Assembly: GCF_000024085.1 (NCBI RefSeq)
Contig: NC_013166.1
Span: 558,001 to 622,000 of the forward strand
Reading direction: 5' to 3'
Origin: Kangiella koreensis DSM 16069
GTDB taxonomy: Bacteria > Pseudomonadota > Gammaproteobacteria > Enterobacterales > Kangiellaceae
DNA: 64,000 nucleotides
The notes beneath the pieces are model-generated. The model worked only from the letters and a program-made list of their open reading frames with translations, searched no databases and was not told the DNA's origin. Below, piece after piece: positions 1 to 9,351 of the stretch. The first letter of the stretch is position 1; every line of letters begins with the position of its first letter. Both the position numbers and the translations under genes were made by a program.

Positions 1-2
1 AA

Positions 3-98
3 AGGTCACCGCTTCAAGCCCTGCGCGATCGGGTTTCGCCAGGTGCCTGCGCTAACTTAAAGTTATCCGAAATGGCCGATCGATTAGAAAATGTGTAA
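3..98 (+). CDS. Possible 3' end of an upstream gene (partial)
   Basis: One plus-strand frame is open from the left edge to TAA at 96-98 (31 codons). Its last residues (ACANLKLSEMADRLENV) look protein-like and vaguely resemble the C-terminal helix pair of a histidine phosphotransfer domain. There is too little sequence to assign a family. A second frame is also open up to 60, so even the reading frame is uncertain. Confidence 0.25.
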   Translation, partial: RSPLQALRDRVSPGACANLKLSEMADRLENV

Positions 99-154
99 AA
101 AATACATCTTTTCAACTGATTGAGTTTATTGAATTAAATTTGACTGGGTGCGGG

Positions 155-168
155 TTGATCTAGATCAA
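155..168. promoter_or_regulatory. Perfect FNR/Anr box upstream of hemN
   Basis: The 14-bp palindrome TTGATCTAGATCAA matches the FNR consensus TTGAT-N4-ATCAA at all ten defined positions. Its centre (161.5) lies 41.5 bp upstream of a start site predicted about 7 bp beyond the TATCCT hexamer at 191-196. This is the classical class II activation geometry. The FNR-type regulator itself is encoded immediately downstream of hemN. Oxygen-dependent induction is inferred from this arrangement. Confidence 0.9.
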
Positions 169-190
169 TCCGCTTGCTCATCAAATTGCC

Positions 191-196
191 TATCCT
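191..196 (+). promoter_or_regulatory. Predicted -10 element of the hemN promoter
   Basis: TATCCT lies at the position expected when the FNR box is centred at -41.5, giving a start site near 203. No good -35 hexamer is seen, as expected for an FNR-dependent promoter. Confidence 0.55.
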
Positions 197-228
197 GTAT
201 CCATCGTAAAACAAAATAGGTGCAGGCC

Positions 229-1605
229 ATGCCTAAATCATCAATCTGGAACCGCGAACTTGTTGAAAAGTACAACATCGCAGGCCCTCGTTATACTTCC
301 TATCCAACCGCATTGCAATTTAGCGATGATTTTGGCGTTGAGGATTTCAAAAAGACATTAAAAACATCCAATGTTGGCAAGCCGTTGTCGCTCTATTTAC
401 ACATCCCATTCTGTGAAAATATCTGTTACTACTGTGCCTGTAATAAAGTCATCACCAAAGACAGATCGAAAGCGGATCGCTATCTGAAAGCCCTGGTTAA
501 AGAAGCTGAGATGATTGCGCCCTATGTCAAAGGTCGTAAAGTGACTCAGATCCATTGGGGCGGTGGTACACCAACCTTCCTATCGAATGAGCAGATTGAA
601 GGGCTGGTCAGCAAATTACGAGAGTTATTTGAGTTTGATGATGACAACGGTGAGTTTTCAATCGAAATTGATCCGCGCAGCGTCGACCACAAAACCATGG
701 CCAGTCTGGCTCATGCGGGATTTAATCGTTTAAGCATGGGTGTGCAGGATTTCAATCCTGAAGTACAAAAAGCAGTAAATCGTATTCAGCCAGAAGAAGA
801 CACTCGCCATTTATTATTGCAGGCGCGTCGTCATGGCTTTAACTCAATCAATATCGATTTGATTTATGGTTTGCCACATCAGACAGTCGAGAGCTTTAAT
901 GAAACGATCGATAAAATAATCACCATGGCTCCTGACCGTTTATCGGTCTTTAACTATGCCCATTTGCCGCATCGTTTTAAGCCACAACGCCGAATAAACT
1001 CTTATGACTTGCCATCTGCTTCAGAAAAATTGCGCATCCTTGAGTCCTGCATTAAAAAACTAACCGAAGCGGGCTATGTGTATATCGGCATGGACCACTT
1101 TGCGTTGCCACATGACGAGTTGACTCAAGCTCAAGAAGAAGGCGATTTGCACCGTAATTTCCAGGGCTATACCACTCATGCAGAATGTGATTTAGTCGGT
1201 TTGGGCGTGTCTTCAATCGGTCAGGTTGGCAATAGTTATAGTCAAAGCATGCGCGGTCTTGATGAGTATTACGAAAAAGTTGAAGCTGGCGAATTGCCAG
1301 TGTGGCGCGGTTGTTACTTGACGGACGATGATCTGCTGCGCCGTGAAGTCATTATGCAACTGATTTGCCATTTCAGACTGGACTTTAGTCAAATTGAAAA
1401 AGCCTTTAATATCAACTTCAAAGAGTACTTTGCTGAAGAGTTGGAATCGCTGGTGCGTTTTGAAGAAGACGGACTGCTCAATGTGAACGAGGATAGCATT
1501 CAGGTTAATGATGCCGGACGTTTGCTCATTCGCAACATTTGCATGGTTTTTGACGCTTATTTCAAGGAAATTAACCTTATTCAGAGCTTTTCTAAGGCGA
1601 TTTGA
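229..1605 (+). CDS. hemN: Oxygen-independent coproporphyrinogen III dehydrogenase
   Basis: A radical SAM enzyme that oxidatively decarboxylates coproporphyrinogen III to protoporphyrinogen IX without oxygen, in the cytoplasmic haem pathway. The 458-residue product carries the CxxxCxxC cluster motif (CENICYYCAC) at residues 62, 66, 69 and 71, the same positions as in E. coli HemN. The GGGTPT and IDPR motifs and the HemN C-terminal domain follow. The ATG at 229 is preferred over the in-frame GTG at 220 because it gives this register and has TAGGTG at good spacing. Expression is probably FNR-activated from the box at 155-168. The fnr-type gene follows after about 70 bp. Confidence 0.96.
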   Translation: MPKSSIWNRELVEKYNIAGPRYTSYPTALQFSDDFGVEDFKKTLKTSNVGKPLSLYLHIPFCENICYYCACNKVITKDRSKADRYLKALVKEAEMIAPYVKGRKVTQIHWGGGTPTFLSNEQIEGLVSKLRELFEFDDDNGEFSIEIDPRSVDHKTMASLAHAGFNRLSMGVQDFNPEVQKAVNRIQPEEDTRHLLLQARRHGFNSINIDLIYGLPHQTVESFNETIDKIITMAPDRLSVFNYAHLPHRFKPQRRINSYDLPSASEKLRILESCIKKLTEAGYVYIGMDHFALPHDELTQAQEEGDLHRNFQGYTTHAECDLVGLGVSSIGQVGNSYSQSMRGLDEYYEKVEAGELPVWRGCYLTDDDLLRREVIMQLICHFRLDFSQIEKAFNINFKEYFAEELESLVRFEEDGLLNVNEDSIQVNDAGRLLIRNICMVFDAYFKEINLIQSFSKAI

Positions 1606-1678
1606 TTGCACCTAAATTGATTTAAAAAATGGGCAGAATGTACTACACTGGGGAAAATATTTAAGGTGTGTGAATCTT

Positions 1679-2392
1679 ATGGCATTGCCATCAATTAAGT
1701 GTCAAAGTTGTAGTATCAACCAGTTATGTTTGCCGGTGATGCTAGCTGAATCTGAAGTAGAGCATTTGGACAGCATCATTCAGCGCAAAAAGCCTCTCAC
1801 TAAGAATGAGATGCTTTTTCGTTCCGGTGAAGAGTTCCACGCTATTTATGCAGTTCGTTCGGGCTGCATTAAATCTTATACCATTTCTGAAACTGGCGAA
1901 GAGCAGATCACGGGTTTCCACCTTGCGGGTGAAATCATTGGTCTTGATGCCATCAGTTCCGGCAAGCATCCAAGCATGGCAAAAGCATTGGAAACGTCAA
2001 TGGTTTGCACCATTCCTTATCCTAAGCTTGAAATGTTGTCGGGAGAAATTCCTGGCTTGAGACAACAGCTGGTTCGAGTCATGAGTCGCGAGATTCACGA
2101 TGATCAAGAGTTGATGCTGTTACTGAACAAGAAAAGCGCCGACGAGCGTTTGGCTGCCTTCTTGCTTAACCTTTCCAGCCGTTTCGGCAAACGTGGATTA
2201 TCGCGCACCTGTTTCAATTTGGTCATGACGCGTGGTGACATTGCTAATTACTTAGGTTTAGCAGTCGAAACTGTTAGCCGTCTCTTCACAAAACTACAAC
2301 AGAATGACTTGATTGCCATAAAAGATAAAGAAGTGACCATAACCGATATAAGCAAATTAAGTGTCCTCGCAGGAGGTAAGTGTCATCACTAA
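1679..2392 (+). CDS. fnr: FNR/Anr-type oxygen-sensing transcription regulator
   Basis: A CRP/FNR-family regulator that senses oxygen through a [4Fe-4S] cluster and binds TTGAT-N4-ATCAA. Cluster ligands are visible as C8-x2-C11-x5-C17 plus C110. The 93-residue spacing between the last two equals that in E. coli FNR (C29 to C122). A cyclic-nucleotide-binding-like beta roll is followed by a Crp-type helix-turn-helix with the ExxSR recognition motif (VETVSR, E197/S200/R201). The ATG at 1679 is chosen; an in-frame GTG at 1670 would add three residues. It probably controls the adjacent hemN. Pseudomonas orthologues are called Anr. Confidence 0.95.
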   Translation: MALPSIKCQSCSINQLCLPVMLAESEVEHLDSIIQRKKPLTKNEMLFRSGEEFHAIYAVRSGCIKSYTISETGEEQITGFHLAGEIIGLDAISSGKHPSMAKALETSMVCTIPYPKLEMLSGEIPGLRQQLVRVMSREIHDDQELMLLLNKKSADERLAAFLLNLSSRFGKRGLSRTCFNLVMTRGDIANYLGLAVETVSRLFTKLQQNDLIAIKDKEVTITDISKLSVLAGGKCHH

Positions 2393-2449
2393 AAATGGGA
2401 TCAACAGATCCTAAACCATAGCGGAAAGGACAATTAAGGGGGCAGGGCA

Positions 2450-3046
2450 ATGAAAAATCGTTTTAATGTGTTATACAACCCAGCGAAAGCCTGGGAGCAG
2501 TTGAGAGAAGAAAAGTTTACCGTCAAACAGGTCTATCTACGGATGGTGATTTGGATGGCATTATTACCGCCACTTTTTGCATTTATTGGGGCGGTTTATA
2601 GCGGTTGGCGAATTGGGTATGAAGATCCTGTAAAACTGACCTGGGAAAGTGCACTTACTATTTCAATTGCAGCTTATTTAGCTATTTTAGTCGGTCTTTA
2701 TATCTTCGCGCGTTTGGTTCATTGGATGGCGCAGACCTATGATTCTAATGCGAACATTGATGATAGTTTCACTCTGATTGCATACTCCTGTATGCCATTG
2801 TTCCTAATCAGTATTTTCAGCGCCTATCCTTTATTGTGGATGAATACACTGCTGACCTTAGTTGCGGTGGCTTTGGCACTACGGATACTCTTTGCCGGCA
2901 CCCCAATCATGATGGGTATTGATAAAGATCGCGGTATCTTATTTACCAACTCAATTCTTACCGTAGCGCTTGTCCTTACTGTCGCCGTGTTAGCCATCAG
3001 TGTCGTTTTCTGGGCGAACGGCATGGGGCCCGTTTTTACACGCTAG
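2450..3046 (+). CDS. Yip1-family inner-membrane protein
   Basis: A 198-residue polytopic membrane protein matching the Yip1 (DUF1282) family. The N-terminus NPAKAWEQLREE is the typical cytoplasmic start of this family. About five hydrophobic segments follow, near residues 31-50, 66-90, 108-128, 130-150 and 167-190. AGGGGGCAGGG precedes the ATG. The function of bacterial Yip1 proteins is unknown. It follows the fnr gene by 57 bp and could be co-transcribed with it. Confidence 0.8.
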   Translation: MKNRFNVLYNPAKAWEQLREEKFTVKQVYLRMVIWMALLPPLFAFIGAVYSGWRIGYEDPVKLTWESALTISIAAYLAILVGLYIFARLVHWMAQTYDSNANIDDSFTLIAYSCMPLFLISIFSAYPLLWMNTLLTLVAVALALRILFAGTPIMMGIDKDRGILFTNSILTVALVLTVAVLAISVVFWANGMGPVFTR

Positions 3047-3088
3047 TGAGCTTTTAAGGACGGGATAGATAGCCAGAACTGTTTGATT

Positions 3089-3121
3089 GGGCTCGATAAA
3101 GAGCCCATAAGAATAGTTTTT
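3089..3121 (+). terminator. Possible weak terminator hairpin after the Yip1 gene
   Basis: GGGCTC (3089-3094), loop GATAAA and GAGCCC (3101-3106) form a 6-bp stem. The T-run at 3116-3121 is displaced about ten bases, so termination efficiency is doubtful. Confidence 0.35.
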
Positions 3122-3217
3122 GAAATTCGTCAGGTTCCGCGCTATTCTAAGCCTTGTCGGCACTGCAACCGAATGACCAGAGTCGACGTTTCCAGAGGAA
3201 CAGGAGTGGGGCATACG

Positions 3218-3979
3218 ATGGATACTGTATATAAAGGATTTAATTTCTCTTCAAATGCTGAGAATTATCGGCGCTATCGACCAGATTATCCGGATCAGCT
3301 TTATCATTATCTGGCTATGCTCAGTGACCACCATGAAAATGCGTGGGATGTGGCAACTGGTAGTGGGCAGGCAGCTATTGGTTTAGCACAGCATTTCACA
3401 AAAGTTTACGCATCTGATATCAGCACTCGCCAATTAAATAATGCGCATCAGCGAAAGAACATTAAATATTTTGTAGGCAGTGCAGAACAGTGTAAATTTC
3501 CGGACGAGAGTATGGACATCATAACAGTGGCTCAAGCACTGCATTGGTTTGATGTTGATAAGTTTTTTTCAGAAGCCAAACGGATATTAAGACCAGGTGG
3601 CATTTTAGCCGTATGGAATTACCAGTTACTGGAAATTAATTTAGAAGTGGATGCTGTCATTCGACACCTCTATGACCAGGTTTTAGCTGACTATTGGCCA
3701 ATACAGCGTAAATCACTGGAAAATAATTTCGCCGATTATCAATTCCCTTTTAAGACAATACCAACTCCAGATTTTACTGTTGAAAAAACCTGGACCTTCG
3801 ATCAGGTAATAGGTTATCTCAACAGCTGGTCAGCAACTCAAAATTACATTCAGCAAGAACATAAAAACCCGATTAGCCAACTATCGCAAAAACTCATCTT
3901 CGCCTGGTGCGACACAAACCACATGAAAAAGGTACGTTGGCCAATCAAACTCACCGTCTGTCGTAAGCCAGAGAGTTAA
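3218..3979 (+). CDS. Class I SAM-dependent methyltransferase
   Basis: A 253-residue methyltransferase of the UbiE/type-11 class. It shows the glycine-rich SAM loop (WDVATGSGQAAIGLA), an acidic residue in motif II (YASDIS), motif IV-like residues (ITVAQALHWFD) and the motif VI-like LRPGGILAVW. The ALHWFD signature occurs in the trans-aconitate methyltransferase-like subgroup. The substrate cannot be predicted. The frame extends upstream to 3083, but ATG 3218 is preferred because family similarity starts there (GFNFSSNAENYRRYRPDYP) and AGGAG lies upstream. Confidence 0.8.
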   Translation: MDTVYKGFNFSSNAENYRRYRPDYPDQLYHYLAMLSDHHENAWDVATGSGQAAIGLAQHFTKVYASDISTRQLNNAHQRKNIKYFVGSAEQCKFPDESMDIITVAQALHWFDVDKFFSEAKRILRPGGILAVWNYQLLEINLEVDAVIRHLYDQVLADYWPIQRKSLENNFADYQFPFKTIPTPDFTVEKTWTFDQVIGYLNSWSATQNYIQQEHKNPISQLSQKLIFAWCDTNHMKKVRWPIKLTVCRKPES

Positions 3980-4311
3980 GTGAATTGGATTCTTTGAAAT
4001 GAAGTATAAAGATTGTCATTCCGTACTTGTGACCAAAGGGAGTGCCCCGACAATCCAGTGCCTTTCTAGAGACTTAAGCTGCTCCCAAGTCATAGAAGCC
4101 ATTGTAGTACCAAAAAAACGAACTATTATGAAGGATTAGTTATTGTTGAAAGTAAAATGTAATAGCTGTCTCAACGGAAAAACTGGAACAGCAATCTCCG
4201 CTGCTATATAGCATGAGTCACAAAACGGATATTGAAATAACTAATTTATAATCGAAATCTTAACGGCGTTGTCCTGTAATTTAATGTTAAGTACAAATTG
4301 AGAGTATTTCT
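3980..4311. other. Intergenic stretch with a degenerate palindromic repeat
   Basis: No credible coding sequence was found in these 332 bp. Positions about 4015-4065 carry a degenerate repeat that begins GTCATTCCGTACTTGTGACC. It resembles the GTCATTC-type intergenic palindromes seen at 36.6, 48.3 and 55.5 kb. The rest is AT-rich and should contain the promoter of the next gene. Confidence 0.5.
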
Positions 4312-4812
4312 ATGAGAGACACGCAAGTCCTTACTCGATACAAGGCTTGGGCAGATGACTTGTTTCTATCAGCTTTGTCTTCCCTTTCTGAAGCTGAGCT
4401 GACTGCGCCACATCCAATTGTCTTTGGAAACCTGATTCGCACGCTCAACCATTCCTATGAAATGGACTATGTATGGCAGTGCCATCTGCTCGGAAAACCT
4501 CATGGTTTAACCACGCGCAATTCCGAAGATTGTCCGGCAATTGGGGAGCTGGTGGAAAGCCAGAGCAGTATTGACAAGTGGTATGTGGATTACGCTGACT
4601 CAATTACGGATGACGAATTGGCAGAGGTTATAGAGTTTGAGTTCATTGGCGGCAAGACCGGGCAAATGAATCGTCGTGATATCCTTATGCACGTCGTAAA
4701 TCATACAACCTACCACCGCGGCCATGCAGCGGGCATTCTTTATCAGCTCAATATATCTCCACCAACCACCGATCTGCCGGTGTTCCTTCGAGAGGTTTTG
4801 AACGGCACTTAA
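4312..4812 (+). CDS. DinB-family metal-binding protein
   Basis: A 166-residue protein of the DinB/YfiT four-helix-bundle superfamily. The characteristic histidines are present: one in LNHSYEMD on helix 2 and two in HVVNHTTYHRGH near the C-terminus, where the last two form the canonical metal site. Members include thiol transferases and damage-inducible proteins of unknown role. The exact reaction is unknown here. The gene stands alone with a free-standing upstream region. Confidence 0.85.
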   Translation: MRDTQVLTRYKAWADDLFLSALSSLSEAELTAPHPIVFGNLIRTLNHSYEMDYVWQCHLLGKPHGLTTRNSEDCPAIGELVESQSSIDKWYVDYADSITDDELAEVIEFEFIGGKTGQMNRRDILMHVVNHTTYHRGHAAGILYQLNISPPTTDLPVFLREVLNGT

Positions 4813-4897
4813 CCAGTTACTAGTCTTAAAGGAATTTAGGGTGAATTAACGAATGGAGGCAAAGTAAGTTAATGTCCATTTCACTTAGAGATTAAAA

Positions 4898-6361
4898 CTA
4901 CCCCCGCGCCTTTTCAATAATCTTGGTCGTTGAAACCCCATCCACAAAATCAAGAATGATCACCTGGCCGCCGTTTTTCATGACGGCATCGCCTCCGGCA
5001 ATTTGGTCAGGTTTGTAATCGCCACCTTTAACTAAGAGATCAGGCAAGCATTCGCCGATTAATCGTGCAGGGGTATCTTCGCTAAATTCGACAACCCAAT
5101 CCACGCTGGCAAGGCCTGCGAGGACTTCCATGCGTTGGTCAACTGGGTTGACGGGTCTGCCTTCGCCTTTGAGTCGGCGTACTGAGTCATCACCGTTTAC
5201 GGCGACTATCAATCGGTCACCTAAGGCGGCAGCTTGTTTTAAATAAGCGACATGGCCTGCGTGCAGTATATCGAAGCAACCGTTGGTCATGACGAGGGTT
5301 TCGCCGCTTGCTTTAGAGTGTTGAATCAATTCGATAAGCTCAGCTTCAGTGACCACGCCTTGCGAGAGCGGTTGGTGCTGTAGCATGACGTTGAGTAGTT
5401 CTTGACGAGTGGCGGTTGCGGTGCCCAGTTTGGCGACTACAATGCCTGCAGCCAGATTAGCGATTTGGGTAGCAGATTTGTGATCAAAACCGCTGGCCAA
5501 ACAGGTTGCTAAAGCTGCGACAACAGTGTCGCCTGCGCCTGTCACATCAAAAACTTCGCGTGCTTGAGTCGGTTGCAGGAAGGGTTCAAGGCCTTGTTCG
5601 AATAGAGCCATGCCTTTTTCGCTACGAGTGACCAGTAGGGCATCAAGGTTTAAACTCTTTCTTTGTTGCTGACCTTTATTAAGAAACTCTTCTTCATTGG
5701 CGCTTTTACCCGCAACAATATCAAACTCAGATTGGTTCGGCGTGATAACGGTGGCGTTTTGATATTTGCTAAAGTCCGAACCTTTGGGATCCACCACGAC
5801 CAGCTTGCCGGCTTTTCTCGCGGCCTGGATGATCGATTGAGGGTCTTGCAGAGTACCTTTGCCATAGTCGGATAGAACCACTAAATCATGCTGTTCGATA
5901 AGTTCAGAAACTAAGTCCAGATTGACCCCTGACTGCAAAGAAAAATCTTTCTCAAAATCGAGTCGAATTAATTGCTGATGGCGGCTGATAATGCGCAGCT
6001 TTGTGATGGTGTTCTGGTGGGATCTTTGATCAAACGAGCATTGAATCTTGTGGTTATTGAGTAGCTTGGTCAAACTGTCGGCAGCTTCATCTTGTCCAGT
6101 GATACCACACAAAGTCACCTTGCTGCCTAATGCAGAAATATTTAACGCAACATTGCCCGCGCCTCCTGCTCGATCCTCTGCTTCGAGAACATTAACCACT
6201 GGTACTGGGGCTTCTGGCGAAATACGCGAAGTGCCGCCATGCCAGTAGCGATCCAGCATAATGTCACCAATTACTAAAATCTTTGCGTTGGAAAAGTCAG
6301 GTAGCGTTACTTTCAAGGGGCAAACCCAGTCATTGCTTGTTGTTGCGGTAATAATACCCAT
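4898..6361 (-). CDS. hldE: Bifunctional heptose 7-phosphate kinase / heptose 1-phosphate adenylyltransferase
   Basis: Makes ADP-heptose for the LPS inner core. The N-terminal PfkB/ribokinase domain (to about residue 330) shows GDIMLDRYWHGG, the substrate region RISPEAPVPV and the GAGD anion hole (DVTGAGDTVVAAL). The C-terminal nucleotidyltransferase domain has TNGCFDILHAGH with its HxGH motif. It is 487 residues against 477 in E. coli. The extra N-terminus suggests that the true start may be the TTG at 6316, which aligns with E. coli MKVTLPEF. Neither start has a clear Shine-Dalgarno sequence, so the ATG at 6361 is kept. Confidence 0.95.
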   Translation of the reverse strand: MGIITATTSNDWVCPLKVTLPDFSNAKILVIGDIMLDRYWHGGTSRISPEAPVPVVNVLEAEDRAGGAGNVALNISALGSKVTLCGITGQDEAADSLTKLLNNHKIQCSFDQRSHQNTITKLRIISRHQQLIRLDFEKDFSLQSGVNLDLVSELIEQHDLVVLSDYGKGTLQDPQSIIQAARKAGKLVVVDPKGSDFSKYQNATVITPNQSEFDIVAGKSANEEEFLNKGQQQRKSLNLDALLVTRSEKGMALFEQGLEPFLQPTQAREVFDVTGAGDTVVAALATCLASGFDHKSATQIANLAAGIVVAKLGTATATRQELLNVMLQHQPLSQGVVTEAELIELIQHSKASGETLVMTNGCFDILHAGHVAYLKQAAALGDRLIVAVNGDDSVRRLKGEGRPVNPVDQRMEVLAGLASVDWVVEFSEDTPARLIGECLPDLLVKGGDYKPDQIAGGDAVMKNGGQVIILDFVDGVSTTKIIEKARG

Positions 6362-6466
6362 TTGTGGGCAGGCATGTAAGAGTTAATCGGCAAATTGTGA
6401 AGAATGTACTAGCAGTATCAAGCAGTGGGGCTATAGTAAAGAGGTCTTTCTAACTGGAGAATAACG

Positions 6467-6757
6467 ATGAAAAATGCTCTAAAGATAACCATTCTATCGT
6501 TGGTTTGTGGCTTACTGGCTGCTTGCGCTGGAGCGCCAAAAAAAGAAAGTGCTTCAACCTGCCGTGCTGCATTAGATGTGGCCTATGAAGAACTTAACTT
6601 TGCTGAAAGTGAAGGTTTTGCGGGAAGTGTGAACTACACCAAAGCAGCCAGTTTATTGACAGCGGCAAAAACCAATCAAACTTTTGAGTCATACGACGCA
6701 TGTGTAAAAAACGCCACCAAAGCCCGCTACTATATAGCTGAGTCGAAAAAAGGCTAG
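6467..6757 (+). CDS. Small outer-membrane-type lipoprotein
   Basis: A 96-residue protein with a lipoprotein signal peptide: a hydrophobic stretch ending in LLAAC, with the cysteine near residue 20 as the predicted lipidation site. The mature part has two further cysteines (STCRAAL and YDACVKN) that could form a disulfide, and it looks alpha-helical. Similar short lipoproteins occur in marine Gammaproteobacteria, but no function is known. GGAGAATAACG precedes the ATG, and a strong terminator follows. Confidence 0.8.
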   Translation: MKNALKITILSLVCGLLAACAGAPKKESASTCRAALDVAYEELNFAESEGFAGSVNYTKAASLLTAAKTNQTFESYDACVKNATKARYYIAESKKG

Positions 6758-6775
6758 GTTAAGGACAAATGAACG

Positions 6776-6802
6776 AAAGGCGACTGATTGAGTCGCCTTT
6801 TT
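6776..6802 (+). terminator. Rho-independent terminator after the small lipoprotein gene
   Basis: AGGCGACT, loop GATTG, AGTCGCCT, then TTTT. The 8-bp GC-rich stem with a T-run sits 20 bp after the stop codon. Confidence 0.85.
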
Positions 6803-6903
6803 GCTATCTGGAGATATTCATTGGGATTGATTGGCCTTAGATTGGATAACCGTTACAATGGCTCAGAGCTATTATTTGATGGTTCTGTAACTAGGAATAC
6901 TAT

Positions 6904-9321
6904 ATGTCAAAAAGAAAGAATCAGGATCCGCAGGCTGAGTTAGAGTCTCAGCGTTATAACAACCCCATCGCAAGTCGCCAGTTTATTCTGCAACAGTTGA
7001 AAGAAGCGGGCGAGCCAGTATCGCTGGACCAGCTAGCCAAGCGATTGGAGATGAAGGAACCTGAACAAATTGAAGCATTACAGAAACGCCTTAACGCCAT
7101 GGAGCGGGATGGACAGTTACTCTGTAACCGTAAAGGACGCTTCTGTTTAGTAGATGCTACCGATCTGGTACGCGGAAAAGTATTGGCGCACAGAGATGGC
7201 TATGGCTATTTGGCGCTGGAAAAAGGTGGTGACGATTGGTATTTATCACCACGAGAAATGCACTCTGTATTTCATGGCGATAAAGTGCTGGCGCGAGTCC
7301 GCAATGTAGATCGTCGTGGTCGCACTGAAGGTGCTATTGTTGAAATCCTCGATGGCTCAACCAGCCATATTGTGGGGCGCCTGCATGAAGAGAACGGTCT
7401 ACGCTTTGTGACCTCCGAAGATCCCAGAATTCTACATGATTTAATGATCTCGCCAGATGACAGCATGAATGCTGAAGTTGGCCAGGTGGTCGTCGCGCAA
7501 ATTGTGCAACGTCCGAAGCGTAATCAACATGCTCGCGGTATCATCACTGAAGTATTGGGTGATTATTTATCGGCGGGCATGGAAATTGAAATTGCTATTC
7601 GTAATCATCAGATCCCGCATGAATGGCCGGATGATGTTTTGTCCGAAGTGGGAGAGTTGCCGGTAGATGTTACTGAAAAAGACTGGCAGGGTCGCGTCGA
7701 TTTGCGCAAGCTGCCGCTGGTGACTATTGATGGCGATGATGCACGCGATTTTGATGATGCGGTTTATTGTCGCCGAAAAGCTAAAGGCGGCTGGACTTTA
7801 TGGGTTGCCATTGCGGATGTCAGTCATTATGTGCGTCCGGGCACTGCACTGGATGACGAAGCTATTGAACGCGGTAACTCGGTCTATTTCCCAGAGTTTG
7901 TGGTACCGATGTTACCAGAACTGCTATCCAATGGTCTCTGCTCATTAAAACCGAAAGTTGACCGCTTATGTATGGTTGCTGAAATGTCTTTATCAGCAAC
8001 AGGTCAGGTAACAGCGACCAAGTTCTACCCTGCCGTGATGCATTCTCATGCCCGTTTCACTTATGAAAAAGTGTGGGGGATTTTAAGTGGTGATGAAGCA
8101 TTACAGAAAGAGTATGCACCGCTGGTCGGTGATATCAAAGAGCTGCATGAATTATTTAAGGCTCGACTGAAATTGAAAGAAGGTCGTGGAGCGATTGAAT
8201 TCGAAACCACTGAAACTCAAATCGTTTTTGATGAAAATAAAAAGATCGAAAAAATTGTCGGTCGCGTGCGTAATGATGCGCATAAAATTATTGAAGAGTG
8301 CATGATTTGCGCCAATGTGGCAGCTGCCGAGTTTATTGAGAAATATGAAAAACCGGGTGTATATCGTGTTCACGAAGGACCATCAGAAGAGCGATTGGAA
8401 AAATTCAGAGCATTTCTTGGTGAACTGGGTATTTTCCTGTTCGGTGGTTCAACACCAGAACCAAAGCATTACCGCGAATTGCATGACGCGATTTCAGAGC
8501 GCCCCGATCAAGAGCTGATTCAGACCATGATGCTGCGTTCGATGATGCAGGCCGTTTATAGCCCAGATAATCAGGGACACTTTGGTTTAGCTTTCGATTC
8601 TTACACCCACTTCACGTCGCCTATTCGACGCTATCCGGATTTACTGGTACATCGAATTATTAAGGCGATTCTTGCGCGTGAATTCGATGCTCCGGGTACT
8701 GATGGTGGTGTCGATTATCAAGAAAAAGAATTAGTAGCCTATTCCGAACACAGTTCAATGACCGAGCGTCGTGCCGATTTGGCCACCCGAGATGTGGTTG
8801 ACTGGCTCAAGTGTGAATACATGCTAACGCGCGTTGGTGAAGAATATTGGGGAACCATTTCCAGTGTCACCAGTTTCGGTATTTTTGTTGCGTTAGACGA
8901 GTTGTTTGTAGAGGGACTTATTCACATCAGTGAGCTAGGTGATGATTACTATCACTTTGATGCCCTGAAAATGCGTCTAATTGGCGAGCACAAACGACAG
9001 TCTTATCGTGTAGGCGACCGCGTCAAAATTAAAGTTGCCAATGTTGATATGGACCAGCGGAATATCGATTTTGCATTACTTGATCGTGAGTATGTAAAAC
9101 GAGAAGAACCGAAAGGTCAGGAACGCAAAAAACTTTACGCAAAAGCTAAAAAACCGGGCTCGCTTAGCGGTGATGGCAAGAAAGGAAAAGACGGCAAAAA
9201 ACGCCGTGACTACCGAAAAGGCTCAAGCAAAGGTGCCAAACCAGAATCCGGTAGCGCCAAGAAAGGCGCGAAAAACGCCAAGCCAAAACGCGGTAAGAAT
9301 GGCAAGAAAAAAGCTAAGTAG
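6904..9321 (+). CDS. rnr: Ribonuclease R
   Basis: A processive 3'-5' exoribonuclease that degrades structured RNA. The 805-residue product has the family order: N-terminal helix-turn-helix domain (about 20-85), cold-shock domains (about 90-240), and RNB catalytic domain with the aspartate cluster DGDDARDFDDAVY (about 276-288). An S1 domain (WGTISSVTSFGIFVALDE, about 655-735) and a lysine-rich basic tail (about 740-805) follow. The tail helps RNA and ribosome binding in characterised members. rlmB follows 30 bp downstream, as in E. coli. Confidence 0.97.
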   Translation: MSKRKNQDPQAELESQRYNNPIASRQFILQQLKEAGEPVSLDQLAKRLEMKEPEQIEALQKRLNAMERDGQLLCNRKGRFCLVDATDLVRGKVLAHRDGYGYLALEKGGDDWYLSPREMHSVFHGDKVLARVRNVDRRGRTEGAIVEILDGSTSHIVGRLHEENGLRFVTSEDPRILHDLMISPDDSMNAEVGQVVVAQIVQRPKRNQHARGIITEVLGDYLSAGMEIEIAIRNHQIPHEWPDDVLSEVGELPVDVTEKDWQGRVDLRKLPLVTIDGDDARDFDDAVYCRRKAKGGWTLWVAIADVSHYVRPGTALDDEAIERGNSVYFPEFVVPMLPELLSNGLCSLKPKVDRLCMVAEMSLSATGQVTATKFYPAVMHSHARFTYEKVWGILSGDEALQKEYAPLVGDIKELHELFKARLKLKEGRGAIEFETTETQIVFDENKKIEKIVGRVRNDAHKIIEECMICANVAAAEFIEKYEKPGVYRVHEGPSEERLEKFRAFLGELGIFLFGGSTPEPKHYRELHDAISERPDQELIQTMMLRSMMQAVYSPDNQGHFGLAFDSYTHFTSPIRRYPDLLVHRIIKAILAREFDAPGTDGGVDYQEKELVAYSEHSSMTERRADLATRDVVDWLKCEYMLTRVGEEYWGTISSVTSFGIFVALDELFVEGLIHISELGDDYYHFDALKMRLIGEHKRQSYRVGDRVKIKVANVDMDQRNIDFALLDREYVKREEPKGQERKKLYAKAKKPGSLSGDGKKGKDGKKRRDYRKGSSKGAKPESGSAKKGAKNAKPKRGKNGKKKAK

Positions 9322-9351
9322 CAATTTAAACCACATTAAAAAGAGTCATCA

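Noticed and set aside
1213..1611. 132-residue minus-strand frame within hemN
   Set aside because: A shadow of a well-conserved gene, with no ribosome-binding site or recognisable domain.
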